Of a DNA stretch of 40,474 nt, positions 6,361 to 14,816 are shown in pieces (the first letter of the stretch is position 1; every line of letters starts with the position of its first letter). The translations under genes were made by a program, and so were the position numbers. The notes beneath the pieces are model-generated. The model was not told the origin of the DNA. It saw nothing but the letters and a program-made list of their open reading frames with translations, and ran no database searches. Source of the stretch: Acidobacteriaceae bacterium (GTDB lineage Bacteria > Acidobacteriota > Terriglobia > Terriglobales > Acidobacteriaceae); contig JASHQQ010000076.1 in the NCBI GenBank assembly GCA_030039035.1, positions 1-40,474 on the forward strand, read 5' to 3'.

Positions 6361-6544
6361 GCGAAGCAGCCTTGCCGCCCCGAAAGTGGGATCGCCGGAG
6401 CGATGGTGGCTCACGAACAATGGAACAGGGGCCGATCGGCTGCAATTCCTCGCGGCTTCGAAGCGCGCCCAGGGATGGCCTCACACCTTCGCCGAACGAC
6501 GCCGTCGGAAAGATCGTGGCGGGGAAAACCGCCGCAGGAGCTGG

Positions 6545-7771
6545 ATGGGTTCTTCGATTAACCTGGCTGAGATTCCACGCAGGGAATTGACCGGTCCCCC
6601 ATCTCCGGATCGGGGATCGTGCGAATTGCTGCGTGCCGTGGCCCGGCGCTCGGATCCCTGCCCGGCTGAACAGATCGATCGTCTGGCGGCGGGCGTCGGG
6701 AACTGGAATGCGCTCCTGCACACGGCGCGGGAACACCGGATGTCGGCGATGCTGTTCTCCTTTTTCCAGGAAGCCGGCAGGCCGATTCCGGCAAGGGCGG
6801 AACAGAGCCTGAAGGCGGAATACAACCGCAATGCCTTTCACGCCATTGCCAACGCGGCGGAGCTGATCGGCCTGCTGGAGACATTCGATCAAGCCGCCAT
6901 TCCGGCTCTGCCCATGAAGGGAGTCGTCCTGGCGGCCTCCGCCTACGGCAATCTCACCACGCGGCCCGCCGGCGATCTCGATTTGCTCATCGAATGGAAG
7001 CATCTTCGGCACGCCACGCAACTCATGCTCGAGCGCGGCTACGAGCTCGTCACGCCTCTGTGCACGGATGGAATACCCGTTGCCAGGGACAATCACCAGT
7101 ACGAGTTCGAGCGCAAGTCCGACGGCCTGCTGGTGGAGCTGCACTGGCAACTCGACCTGGTGTTCGGAAAGTTCCGGCGGGACCTCGGGTTGGGCTGGGC
7201 CTGGCCCGGTCGGCGAACCACGTTGCTGGCGGGCGCAGAGGTTCCGGACATGAGCCCCGAATTCACGCTGCTGATGCTCTGCCTGCACGGCAGCAAGCAT
7301 ATATGGATGCGCCTGATCTGGATCTGCGACGTGGCGCAATGGATCCAGGCGAATCCGGCCCTCGACTGGGAGCAAGCCATCCGCGAAGCAAGACGGTCGG
7401 GACTGACTCGCGCGCTCGCGCTGGGGGTGCTGCTGGCGCATCGCGTTGCCGGCGCCAGAGTACCGGATGCGGTATTGCAGCGGTTCGAGTCGGATCGCGC
7501 AGCCTCCGGATTGGCGGAGCAGATCGACCGGAACCTGTTCGACGCTCCCGGAAAACCGCCCGAGGGACGCATTCCCTACGGAATCCGGCTCCTGAGCCCA
7601 CGCGACCGGCTGCGCATGGTCTTTTCGCTGGATTTCTGGCGGCCGAATGAGATGGACCTCAAGTCCATTCGATTGCCGCTGCCACTTCGCTGGCTGTACT
7701 GGATTCTGCGCCCTGCGCGGATTCTCTGGAACGTGGCAGCCCGGCGACGAACTTCTCCGCGCGAGGAATGA
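6545..7771 (+). CDS. Nucleotidyltransferase family protein (PF14907-like)
   Basis: 408 residues resembling the uncharacterised nucleotidyltransferase family PF14907. The signature is PALPMKGVVLAASAYGNLTTRPAGDLDLLI, where G-D-L-D-L is the metal-binding acidic pair, followed by the family's GYELV and EFERKSDGLLVELHW. Start ATG 6545 has AGGAG at 6536-6540; the frame is open to 6290 but the upstream stretch is not conserved-looking. Proteins of this family recur beside HprK-like kinases and PqqD-domain proteins, which matches the divergent neighbours here. The substrate is unknown; nucleotide transfer to a peptide or sugar is only a guess. The C-terminal part has a hydrophobic, basic end (LRWLYWILRPARIL) that may touch the membrane. 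Confidence 0.8.
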   Translation: MGSSINLAEIPRRELTGPPSPDRGSCELLRAVARRSDPCPAEQIDRLAAGVGNWNALLHTAREHRMSAMLFSFFQEAGRPIPARAEQSLKAEYNRNAFHAIANAAELIGLLETFDQAAIPALPMKGVVLAASAYGNLTTRPAGDLDLLIEWKHLRHATQLMLERGYELVTPLCTDGIPVARDNHQYEFERKSDGLLVELHWQLDLVFGKFRRDLGLGWAWPGRRTTLLAGAEVPDMSPEFTLLMLCLHGSKHIWMRLIWICDVAQWIQANPALDWEQAIREARRSGLTRALALGVLLAHRVAGARVPDAVLQRFESDRAASGLAEQIDRNLFDAPGKPPEGRIPYGIRLLSPRDRLRMVFSLDFWRPNEMDLKSIRLPLPLRWLYWILRPARILWNVAARRRTSPREE

Positions 7772-7825
7772 GCCGTGGCAATCCGGGCTTGAGTCCCAGG
7801 AACGAGTTGGCGCATCCTTGAGTTC

Positions 7826-8305
7826 ATGAGCACGCAAAAAGCTACGTTCGCAGCGGGCTGCTTCTGGGGAGTCGAGGCGGCCTTTGCCGCCATTCCGGGC
7901 GTAAAGAGCACGGCGGTGGGTTACGAGGGCGGCGCGCTCGAGCGACCCGGCTATCAGGACGTCTGCACCGACCAGACCGGCCACGCCGAGGTCGTCGAGC
8001 TGGAATTCGATCCCGCCGAAGTGAGCTACGCGGACCTGCTCGATGCGTTCTTCAAGCTCCACGATCCTACGACCCTCAACCGCCAGGGCCCCGACTGGGG
8101 AACGCAGTATCGCTCGGCGATCTTTGTCCATTCGCCGGAGCAGGAAGCGCAGGCACGCGCCACGATCGGGCAGCTTGCGGCGGAGGGGCGCTTCAAGCCA
8201 AAGAAAATCGTCACCAGGGTCGAGCCGGCGCAGACCTTCTGGCGAGCCGAAGAGTATCACCAGCGCTATCTTGAAAAACGCGGCCTTTCAACCTGCCATA
8301 TCTAG
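7826..8305 (+). CDS. msrA: Peptide-methionine (S)-S-oxide reductase MsrA
   Basis: 159 residues; reduces methionine-S-sulfoxide in proteins and free methionine, using thioredoxin. The active-site motif GCFWG near residue 11 carries the catalytic Cys; GYEGG, GHAEVVELEFDP, LLDAFFKLHDPTTLNRQGPDWGTQYRS and the TFWRAEEYHQRYL end are all characteristic. A near-terminal Cys (LSTCHI) may be the resolving or recycling cysteine. Length is that of a cytoplasmic MsrA without an export signal. It lies 54 bp downstream of the nucleotidyltransferase gene on the same strand, and may be co-transcribed, but a functional link is not implied. Confidence 0.97.
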   Translation: MSTQKATFAAGCFWGVEAAFAAIPGVKSTAVGYEGGALERPGYQDVCTDQTGHAEVVELEFDPAEVSYADLLDAFFKLHDPTTLNRQGPDWGTQYRSAIFVHSPEQEAQARATIGQLAAEGRFKPKKIVTRVEPAQTFWRAEEYHQRYLEKRGLSTCHI

Positions 8306-8390
8306 TTCGCCGGGAACGTGCCGGGGCCGGCGCGGAGCGCTCGCCGGCTTCAGGTGCGGCTTCCGGCTCATCGCCGCCATGCCAGGCGTG

Positions 8391-9242
8391 TTACGAGCGC
8401 CCATCCGCGGTTGACGGTTCCACAGGGGCCGATCCGCTTCGCCTGGGCTCGATGAATTTCTTCTCCAGCCTGGGCAGCGATTCGTCCGGCTTCGTCGCGC
8501 CGGGTTCGTCTACCCACAAGCAGGCGATCCACCACACCAGCACCACGAGATACAAGGCGTTGTTGGCGTTGGTGAATTTGTCCCCGAGCGCAAGAAGGCG
8601 ATCGTAATCCTGCCGGGACTTGACCGCCGCGTGCCTCGCGATCGCCTCCAGGGCTCCGGCGAAGGCCAGGCGCGCCGTGGCCGCGGTAGATAGGCCGATC
8701 ACGATGCGTTGCGTGTGCGTGCGCCAACCGGCCTTGAAGCGCCGCCCGAAGAGCAGCACCAGGATGCCCAGTTCCACCGTCAGCACGCCGAGCAGCAGTT
8801 CGCCCTTTTGCGCGGCCAGTTGCATGGTCAGCAGCACGCCAAGACGCGAATGGACATTCAGCGTCTTCCACGCCGGCCATGGCCCCCAGAAGCCAAGCAC
8901 CACGCCGCCGATGGCGAGAGAGACGATGGCGATGGGAATCCAGAACCGGCGCCGCACGCCGCCAAAGCCGGCCCGCGCCATCTCTACCAGCACCAGCAGC
9001 CCGATCACGGCTCCGATGTCCGCCAGAGTGATGAGGATGGCGCTGAAGGTGAGCTCAGGAACGCGATGAAAAAGCAGGCGCGCGCTCAACGCCCGCAACG
9101 TCAGGACCACGATGCTGGCCGTGAACCAGGGATATCGCTTCAGCCGTTCGCGGCCCAGCAGGACCACCAGCAGGACCAATTGGGCCGCAAAAGTCAGCGT
9201 CCATAGAATCTCGAGCGCCGTGAACGGAAAATGAAAATGCAT
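8391..9242 (-). CDS. Multi-pass membrane protein of unknown function
   Basis: 283 residues with about seven hydrophobic segments, for example ALEILWTLTFAAQLVLLVVLL, ILITLADIGAVIGLLVLV, IAIVSLAIGGVVLGFW, LLLGVLTVELGILVLLF and ALYLVVLVWWIACLW. The C-terminal 45 residues are charged and probably cytoplasmic. ATG at 9242 is preceded by AAGGAG three bases away. I recognise no domain; it resembles hypothetical membrane proteins common in acidobacterial genomes. It converges with msrA; a GC-rich hairpin (8326-8348) lies between them. Confidence 0.7.
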   Translation of the reverse strand: MHFHFPFTALEILWTLTFAAQLVLLVVLLGRERLKRYPWFTASIVVLTLRALSARLLFHRVPELTFSAILITLADIGAVIGLLVLVEMARAGFGGVRRRFWIPIAIVSLAIGGVVLGFWGPWPAWKTLNVHSRLGVLLTMQLAAQKGELLLGVLTVELGILVLLFGRRFKAGWRTHTQRIVIGLSTAATARLAFAGALEAIARHAAVKSRQDYDRLLALGDKFTNANNALYLVVLVWWIACLWVDEPGATKPDESLPRLEKKFIEPRRSGSAPVEPSTADGRS

Positions 9243-9668
9243 GAACTCCTTTTACTGCGCCGGTCGACCCGGGGGATTCTCCGGCCGGGCGAGGAAAAGA
9301 TCGGGTGCGCCCCGGGGATCCGCCGCGGCGGACAAACTGCCGGTTTTCGCCATTTCGGCGGGCGCCCCAAGGCAGGCGCGTGGGGAGAGCTTCGATCTCC
9401 AGGCCCAAGGCTCCGGAGGAAGTATCGAAAGCAAAATCAACGATTTACAAGAGAAATGACCCGTGATGACTCTTGGCGATACTTGGCCATCGATTCGACA
9501 TTAGAGTAACACTGCGTCGCAATTCGCCGGACCGGCGGCAGGCACAAGGCGGCACGCTCTTTCCGGTTCCCGACGCACCCTGCCTCCGATGGGTCATTTA
9601 CATACACCTTCCATGTTCAATACACTCCAGGCCGACTCCGGGCTCAACGTCACAACCAAGAGGTCGAT
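9243..9668. other. Intergenic region holding a tRNA-Arg-like fragment
   Basis: This 426-bp gap between divergent genes has no convincing reading frame. Its one recognisable feature is the 36-bp partial copy of the tRNA-Arg 3' half at 9384-9419. The promoter of the exported-protein gene at 9669 must lie in its right half, but no clear -35/-10 pair was found. Confidence 0.5.
9384..9419 (-). repeat. Partial copy of the tRNA-Arg(CCG) 3' half (candidate att remnant)
   Basis: Without gaps, 30 of 36 bases match 10514-10549, which is the T arm, variable loop and anticodon loop of the tRNA-Arg gene, in the same orientation. It includes ACTCC/TCTCC T-stem and CTCCGGAG of the anticodon loop. Together the two copies bracket about 1.1 kb containing one gene. 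This is the part of a tRNA that tyrosine integrases use as attachment site. Confidence 0.6.
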
Positions 9669-10322
9669 ATGGACTTTCGCATATTTCAAGCTTTTGCAGC
9701 CTTGCCAGCAAAGGCGAAACTCGCTTTCTATACAGCAGTCGGGTTCGCGCTGCTTCTGGTTCTCGCCGGCAAAGGATACGCCGAGGACCCCAGCGCAGCC
9801 AGCCTGAAGGGCAGCTACGCGTTTCAGCTCGGCACCCCGAAGCTGGCCTACTGGTCGAATTCAAAGAAGTGCAAGATCAACGGCTCCGACCAGACGGTGT
9901 ATGCCAGCAACTCAGCCACAATCACGGAATTGGTGTACGGCGTAGCTACCTTTGACGGCGAGGGACATGTCTCCCTCACTTTCACCGATATTGGCAACAT
10001 CAATCAGGATGCGAGCAACGCAACCATCAGCATCACCTGCGCGAATGGAGGCTCCACCAACACCGGCGGGAGCATCGTCTACGAGGCGCCGGAAACAGGT
10101 GCCGCCAGTGGCACTTACAAGGTCGAGTCGAACGGATCGGGTTCGATGACGATCTCGATCACTTCCTCTTCGTCGGGAAGCTCGGATGACGGAGGATCGG
10201 CCACGTTCGACCTCCAGCTCGCCGGATTTGGCAGCAACGGCGTTGCTTCAACGGCCCTGCTGCGCGCGTCCGAAGGCGAAAACGACCAGCGCTGGGGCTT
10301 CGGCACCGCCGTTCACGAGTAG
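9669..10322 (+). CDS. Exported protein of unknown function
   Basis: 217 residues. An N-terminal export signal with a somewhat long n-region (KAKLAFYTAVGFALLLVLAGKGYAED) is cleaved probably after GYA near residue 38. The mature part begins PSAASLKGSYAFQLGT, a phrase seen in small acidobacterial secreted proteins, and is rich in Ser, Thr, Gly and Asn with alternating strands, suggesting a beta-sandwich; two cysteines may form a disulfide. AGAGG lies five bases before the ATG. Codon use includes ATA and more A/T-ending codons than the neighbours. It is the only gene between tRNA-Arg and a partial copy of that tRNA. Confidence 0.75.
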   Translation: MDFRIFQAFAALPAKAKLAFYTAVGFALLLVLAGKGYAEDPSAASLKGSYAFQLGTPKLAYWSNSKKCKINGSDQTVYASNSATITELVYGVATFDGEGHVSLTFTDIGNINQDASNATISITCANGGSTNTGGSIVYEAPETGAASGTYKVESNGSGSMTISITSSSSGSSDDGGSATFDLQLAGFGSNGVASTALLRASEGENDQRWGFGTAVHE

Positions 10323-10503
10323 AACCGGAGAGCGGTGGCCGGCCCGATCGTCTTTCCGAAGAGGTTGTTCGTATAGCGAAACGGGAGGGGTCGATATCCG
10401 GGCGCCGCAGTGGCCGTCGGCGACCTCGAGCAACGGCCAAAACGGACACACTCCTTGCTCATCTGCCTTGGCATGGGTAGTGATGGATGGCAGCGAGGTA
10501 AGG

Positions 10504-10580
10504 TGGTGCGCCCGGAGAGATTCGAACTCCCGACCTAATGCTCCGGAGGCATTCGCTCTATCCAGCTGAGCTACGGGCGC
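10504..10580 (-). tRNA. tRNA-Arg (anticodon CCG)
   Basis: Acceptor stem GCGCCCG/CGGGCGC, D arm GCTC..GAGC, anticodon stem AATGC/GCATT with loop CTCCGGA (anticodon CCG, reading CGG), T arm GGGAG TTCGAAT CTCTC, discriminator A and an encoded CCA at 10506-10504. All four stems close, so the gene looks functional. Confidence 0.97.
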
Positions 10581-10677
10581 GCACTTTCAGGATAACGCAT
10601 CTTCCGATTCCGCACGCTTGAACCAGGGCTCCGCACCCTGCGGCCTCCTGTTTGAGGGGCATACGCTCGAAGCCGCG

Positions 10678-10950
10678 TCACGATTCCCGCGCCGCTTCCC
10701 GCTTCGCCCGCAAATCGTCCATCACCGATTGGATCAGCGATTTGGCGCCCTGCAAGCCATCGAGAATGGCCTGCAGATCGAGCGCGGGCTTGGAGGGATT
10801 GCGGCTCGACGGGCAGTAGACGCCATGCTGGCCAACCAGAATCAGGGAATCGGTCAGCAGGTCGAGCGCCACGGCCAGCCTGCCCCGCTCCACGCCCATC
10901 ATGAACTCGTGCTTCTCGATCTCGGCGCGTTTCTCGTCCCATACGCTCAT
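10678..10950 (-). CDS. Small hypothetical protein, helical
   Basis: 90 residues from MSVWDEKRAEIEKHEFMMGVERGRL to a charged end. The predicted composition is mostly helical with no signal or membrane segment and no domain I recognise. The ATG at 10950 has GGAAGG directly before it, an unusually short spacing; the frame is open to 11046 but the extra 32 residues are basic and overlap the intergenic stretch. It lies 73 bp after the molybdopterin oxidoreductase gene on the same strand. Confidence 0.5.
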   Translation of the reverse strand: MSVWDEKRAEIEKHEFMMGVERGRLAVALDLLTDSLILVGQHGVYCPSSRNPSKPALDLQAILDGLQGAKSLIQSVMDDLRAKREAARES

Positions 10951-11023
10951 CCTTCCAGCGTAACGGAAACGACTCCGGTAGCGTGGCCCGGCTGAGGGGC
11001 GGACGCCTGGAACAGACTTGCAA

Positions 11024-13270
11024 TCAGGCTTTTTCGACTTCGACAAGCACGGAGTAGAACGTGGCCCCGCGGCCCAGGTCGGTGAGCCGCTCGCTGGTGA
11101 GCACGTTCACGTTTTCGCCCTCGGGATGCAGCTTGGCCCAGTCGAGCCGGCCGGCAACGACACCTTGCGGCACGCTGCCGTTGATCATTGCCGTCAGGCG
11201 CAGTGAGCCGCGGTCGTTGAAGATGCGCACCGCATCGCCGTCGGCGATGCCGCGCGCGCGCGCATCGTCGGGGTGAATCTCCAGGCGCCGCCGGTTGGCG
11301 GCTTCCATCATCCGATGGCCTTCGAGGTTGGCGAAGGTCGAATTCATGTAGTTGTCGCCCTTGCGGCCCAGAAACTCGAGCGGATACCGCTCTGCGCCCG
11401 AGCCCCAGCGCGACTCGACCGGAGGCACATAGGCGGGCAGCGGGTCGAGCCCCTGCGCGGCAAGCTCCCCGGAGGTAAACTCGATCTTTCCCGAAGGCGT
11501 GGGTACCGGTCCGGATGTATAAGGCTGCCAGCCTTCGCGATGAAAGCTCAACGGAATGTGGCCGCGCTCCCGCAACTCTTCGAGCGTGATGTGCTCCATG
11601 CCCGCGTTGGTCGAGTGTCCGTTCGATCCGTGTCCGTTTGCGGAATTGTCCGTGGGTCCGTTGCCGCTACGACCGATTCCCAATCCCTGGCGAATGATCG
11701 CCTCCGGCGTGTCGCGGAAGCAGTCTTCGTCGAAGCCCATGCGTTGCCCAAGCTGCCCGAAGAGCCACACATTCGACCGCGCCTCGCCCGGCGGCTCGAT
11801 GGCCTGATTGGAGAGCTGAACGAAGTAATGGCCATAGGCGCCCTGAATGTCGGTGTGCTCGAGAAATGTCGTGGCGGGCAACACGTAGTCGGCGTAGTCG
11901 GTCGTGTCGTTGAAAAAGATGTCATGCACCACGGTGAAGAGATCCGGCCGCGCCAGGCCGCGCCGCACCGCGTTGTGATTGGGCGCGACCGCGCCGGGAT
12001 TCGAGTTGTAAACAAACAAGGCGTGAACGCGAGGTCCTTCTTGCGTCTGACTCTCTTCCTTCTGTTCCCCGTTCCCTGTTGTCTGTTCCCTGTCTTTTCC
12101 CAGCTCCGTCAGCGCCTGGCCCAGTTCGCACATATTCACCATGCGCGCCGGCCGTGCCAGCGGCGAAGCCAGCATCAGATCCGGCCGCTCCACGTCCTTC
12201 TTGTTCCAGGCGAAGCCGCCCGACGTGGAAAGCTGCGCGCCGCCGCCGCGATGCTTCCACGCGCCGGTCAAGGCCGGCAGCATGACGATGGCGCGCACGG
12301 ATGCTCCGCCATTCTCATTCCTCTGCACGCCGTAATTGAGGCGAATCACCGCGGGCCGCGTGGTCGCATATTCGCGCGCCAACTGCTCCACTTCGCCCGC
12401 GGTCATGCCGGTCCACGCAGCCACGCGTTCGGGCGTGTAGTCGCGCACGCGCCCGGCGAGCTGCGCGAAGCCGACCGTCATCCGGTCGATGTATTCGCGG
12501 TCCTCCAGCCCGTCGCGCAGAATCACGTGCATCATGCCCAGCGCCAGCGCCGCGTCGGTTCCGGGGCGAATGGCAATGTGCCAGTCGGCCAGCGCCGCCG
12601 TCCGCGTGCGGTAGGGATCGATCACGATCAGACGCGCGCCGTTGCGCCGCGCCTCCACGATCAACGGCCAGAGGTGAATATTGTTTCCGTGAATGTTGGC
12701 GCCCCAGGCGACAATGAGCTTCGCCAGGCCGAAGTCCTCGGTGGGCGTGCCGATCTTCTTGCCGTAGACCAGGTTCCAGGCTACGCCTCCGGCCTCGGAG
12801 CAGATCGTCCGGTCGAGCTGGCTCGCGCCCAGGCGATAGAAAAACCGCCGGTCCATGGAGCCATATCCGAGCAGCGCGATGGTGCCCGCATAACTGTAAG
12901 GCAGGATCGACTCCGGTCCGTATCGCTCGGCCGTCTCTTTCAGGCGCGTCGCGATTCCATCCAGCGCTTCGTTCCAACCGATGCGCTCGAACGCTTCGTG
13001 CTCGCGGCCGCGCACGAGCTGCGCCTTCGCCGCGCCAGGCTTGCGTTTCAGCGGGTGGAGGACCCGATCCGGCGAGTAAACGCGATCGAGATATTTGGCC
13101 ACTTTTCCGCACAGGAATCCGCGCGTGACCGGATGCGCCGGGTCGCCCTGCAGCTTGATGGCGCGGCCTTCGGCATCCACCGTCACCAGCACACCGCACG
13201 AGTCGGGACAGTCGTGCGAGCAGACGGTATGAATGACCCGAAGCGGCGATGAATCGGCGACGGGGGGCAT
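11024..13270 (-). CDS. Molybdopterin-dependent oxidoreductase (DMSO reductase family)
   Basis: 748 residues. The N-terminal [4Fe-4S] motif is CSHDCPDSCGV followed by GFLCGK (C-x3-C-x3-C-x27-C). The molybdopterin domain has PYSYAGTIALLGYGSMDRRFFYRLGAS and ICSEAGG, where the Cys is a plausible Mo ligand, and VAWGANIHGNN; the C-terminal dinucleotide-binding domain has RLEIHPDDARARGIADGD. The substrate is not evident. No Tat signal is seen at the chosen start (ATG 13270, MPPVADSSP), so it is probably cytoplasmic. Two low-complexity linkers interrupt it: residues about 392-403 (EQTTGNGEQ), encoded by a dispersed repeat, and an Asn/Gly/Ser run encoded near 11615-11662. No electron-transfer subunit is adjacent. 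Confidence 0.88.
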   Translation of the reverse strand: MPPVADSSPLRVIHTVCSHDCPDSCGVLVTVDAEGRAIKLQGDPAHPVTRGFLCGKVAKYLDRVYSPDRVLHPLKRKPGAAKAQLVRGREHEAFERIGWNEALDGIATRLKETAERYGPESILPYSYAGTIALLGYGSMDRRFFYRLGASQLDRTICSEAGGVAWNLVYGKKIGTPTEDFGLAKLIVAWGANIHGNNIHLWPLIVEARRNGARLIVIDPYRTRTAALADWHIAIRPGTDAALALGMMHVILRDGLEDREYIDRMTVGFAQLAGRVRDYTPERVAAWTGMTAGEVEQLAREYATTRPAVIRLNYGVQRNENGGASVRAIVMLPALTGAWKHRGGGAQLSTSGGFAWNKKDVERPDLMLASPLARPARMVNMCELGQALTELGKDREQTTGNGEQKEESQTQEGPRVHALFVYNSNPGAVAPNHNAVRRGLARPDLFTVVHDIFFNDTTDYADYVLPATTFLEHTDIQGAYGHYFVQLSNQAIEPPGEARSNVWLFGQLGQRMGFDEDCFRDTPEAIIRQGLGIGRSGNGPTDNSANGHGSNGHSTNAGMEHITLEELRERGHIPLSFHREGWQPYTSGPVPTPSGKIEFTSGELAAQGLDPLPAYVPPVESRWGSGAERYPLEFLGRKGDNYMNSTFANLEGHRMMEAANRRRLEIHPDDARARGIADGDAVRIFNDRGSLRLTAMINGSVPQGVVAGRLDWAKLHPEGENVNVLTSERLTDLGRGATFYSVLVEVEKA
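12060..12094 (-). repeat. GGGAACAG-unit repeat inside the oxidoreductase gene
   Basis: On the minus strand the segment reads as three degenerate GGGAACAG units (GACAGGGAACAG, AACAGGGAACG, GGGGAACAG). Similar units follow the DUF3467 gene at 24678-24709. Here it is translated as a hydrophilic linker. Confidence 0.55.
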
Positions 13271-13313
13271 AGTGCCATTGTAGGACAGGGCGAGCCGCGG
13301 ATTTCGTCTCGCG

Positions 13314-13475
13314 TTACCGCCTCGTGTAAAACGGCAGCACGATCCATGCGGCAATTCCCAGGGCGATCAGCATGGCAAGAATGATGAGCGAGTAGATCAG
13401 CTTGAGATTCGGGCCCTGCGAACGGTCGTCCTCCGCGCCGGGTTGCCGCGGATCCGGCCGGTTCGCCTTACTCAT
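13314..13475 (-). CDS. 53-residue single-pass membrane protein
   Basis: MSKANRPDPRQPGAEDD gives a charged N-terminus, then one transmembrane helix (KLIYSLIILAMLIALGIAAWIVLPF) and the end YTRR. ATG at 13475 overlaps the TAA stop of the upstream permease gene (13470-13468) by eight bases, so translation is likely coupled. It may be a small partner of the MacB-type permease, but no family is recognised. Confidence 0.6.
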   Translation of the reverse strand: MSKANRPDPRQPGAEDDRSQGPNLKLIYSLIILAMLIALGIAAWIVLPFYTRR

Positions 13476-14742
13476 ATTTGAGCGCCTCCACCGGGTCGAG
13501 CTGCGCGGCGCGCGTGGCCGGAACCGTGCCGAAGACCACACCCACCAGAACCGCGGTGACCAGAGCGATCACGACCGACAGGGGGTTGATGGGCAGGGAG
13601 TAACTGGAGAATATCCGGACCGAAAGCGGCACAGCCAGACCGACCACGATGCCCACCATTCCGCCGGCCAGGGAAATGATGACGGCTTCGGCGAGGAACT
13701 GCAGCCTGATTTCGCGGTAGGTCGCGCCCAGCGCCTTGCGGATGCCGATTTCGCGGATGCGCGCGCGCACGTTGGCCAGCATGATATTCATGATGCCCAC
13801 GCCGCCCACCGCCAGCGTGACGGCAGCCACCAGCACCAGCACGCCGGTCAGGATGTCGGAGATCACGCCGGCCATGGTCAGCAGCGCGGTGAGGTTCTGC
13901 GCCTTGTACACCGAATTCGGCCTGTGGTGGGACTGGATGACGCTGAGGATCTCGTTGGTCGCGGCGGGCACTTCGTTCATGCTGCGCACCGAAAAGTAAA
14001 GTTGCTTCACATTGTCGGTTCCGGAGAACAGGCGCGCCACCGAAAACGGAATCAGGATGGTCTGGTCGGCGATCTCGGTCTGGCCAAACGTGTCAACCGC
14101 CTCCTTGAACGTCCCGATGACGGTGAAGGGAATTCCGGTGATCTGAAAGGTTCGGCCGATGGCCGAATCGGCGCTGCCGAACATCTCCGTGGCAAAAGGC
14201 ACCGTGACCACCGCGCATTTGATGTCTGCATTCTCGTCCTGCTCGTCGAAAAAACGTCCGGAGAGAATGATCAGGTTGCGGACTTCGCGATATTGCGGGC
14301 TGACGCCCAGCACCAGCGTATCCTTCACCACTCCGCCGCCAAAGCTGATGCGGTCATGGGACTCGAGCACCGGCGAAGAGGCCGTGACGCTGGGGACCTC
14401 CGTCAGCACCGCCTTTTCGTCGTCGCGCGTCAGGTAGTCGTTGTAGATCGACTGCTCGGCGACCGTGGTTCCGGCTCCCGAGTACTCGACTTCGATCTCG
14501 TTGGTGCCGATCTTCTCGATCTCGTCCAGAATGAAACGTTTCCCGGTAAGGCCGATGGTGACCACGAGGATCACCGACGCGGTCCCCATCACCATGCCCA
14601 GCGCCGTGAGTGCAAAGCGCACCTTGCTGGCGCGGAAGCTGTCGAAGGCCAGCTTGAGGATCTCGCTCAGCACCATGGTGCGGCGGGCGCTTTGCAGCGT
14701 CTGCTGGAAACTGAGCTTCGGAGGTTGCTCGATGGTCGCCAT
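13468..14742 (-). CDS. MacB/FtsX-type ABC transporter permease
   Basis: 424 residues with the MacB architecture: first membrane segment VRFALTALGMVMGTASVILVVTIGL near residue 45, a large periplasmic MacB_PCD domain (MSAPVLESHDR-like region, VTVPFATEMFGSADSAIGRTFQI), then three C-terminal membrane helices beginning DILTGVLVLVAAVTLAVGGVGIMNIMLANV. The coupling motif RIREIGIRKALGATYREI is clear. The start MATIEQPPK at 14742 has AAGAGA upstream. The ATP-binding subunit is not in this window, so either it lies elsewhere or this half-transporter uses a shared ATPase. Such permeases move peptides, lipoproteins or drugs; the substrate is unknown. Confidence 0.9.
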   Translation of the reverse strand: MATIEQPPKLSFQQTLQSARRTMVLSEILKLAFDSFRASKVRFALTALGMVMGTASVILVVTIGLTGKRFILDEIEKIGTNEIEVEYSGAGTTVAEQSIYNDYLTRDDEKAVLTEVPSVTASSPVLESHDRISFGGGVVKDTLVLGVSPQYREVRNLIILSGRFFDEQDENADIKCAVVTVPFATEMFGSADSAIGRTFQITGIPFTVIGTFKEAVDTFGQTEIADQTILIPFSVARLFSGTDNVKQLYFSVRSMNEVPAATNEILSVIQSHHRPNSVYKAQNLTALLTMAGVISDILTGVLVLVAAVTLAVGGVGIMNIMLANVRARIREIGIRKALGATYREIRLQFLAEAVIISLAGGMVGIVVGLAVPLSVRIFSSYSLPINPLSVVIALVTAVLVGVVFGTVPATRAAQLDPVEALKYE

Positions 14743-14816
14743 TGCAGTCTCTTGGCAAGATGCGGCAAAGTGGAACGAAGCTTCCCGATCGCGGCGGCGA
14801 TTCCGCGGAGCCGGCG

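Noticed and set aside
8326..8348. Terminator between msrA and the convergent membrane protein gene
   Set aside because: GCCGGCG/CGCCGGC can pair, but no T tract follows on either strand.
9380..9420. Functional tRNA gene
   Set aside because: Only the 3' half aligns and no acceptor or D arm can be drawn.
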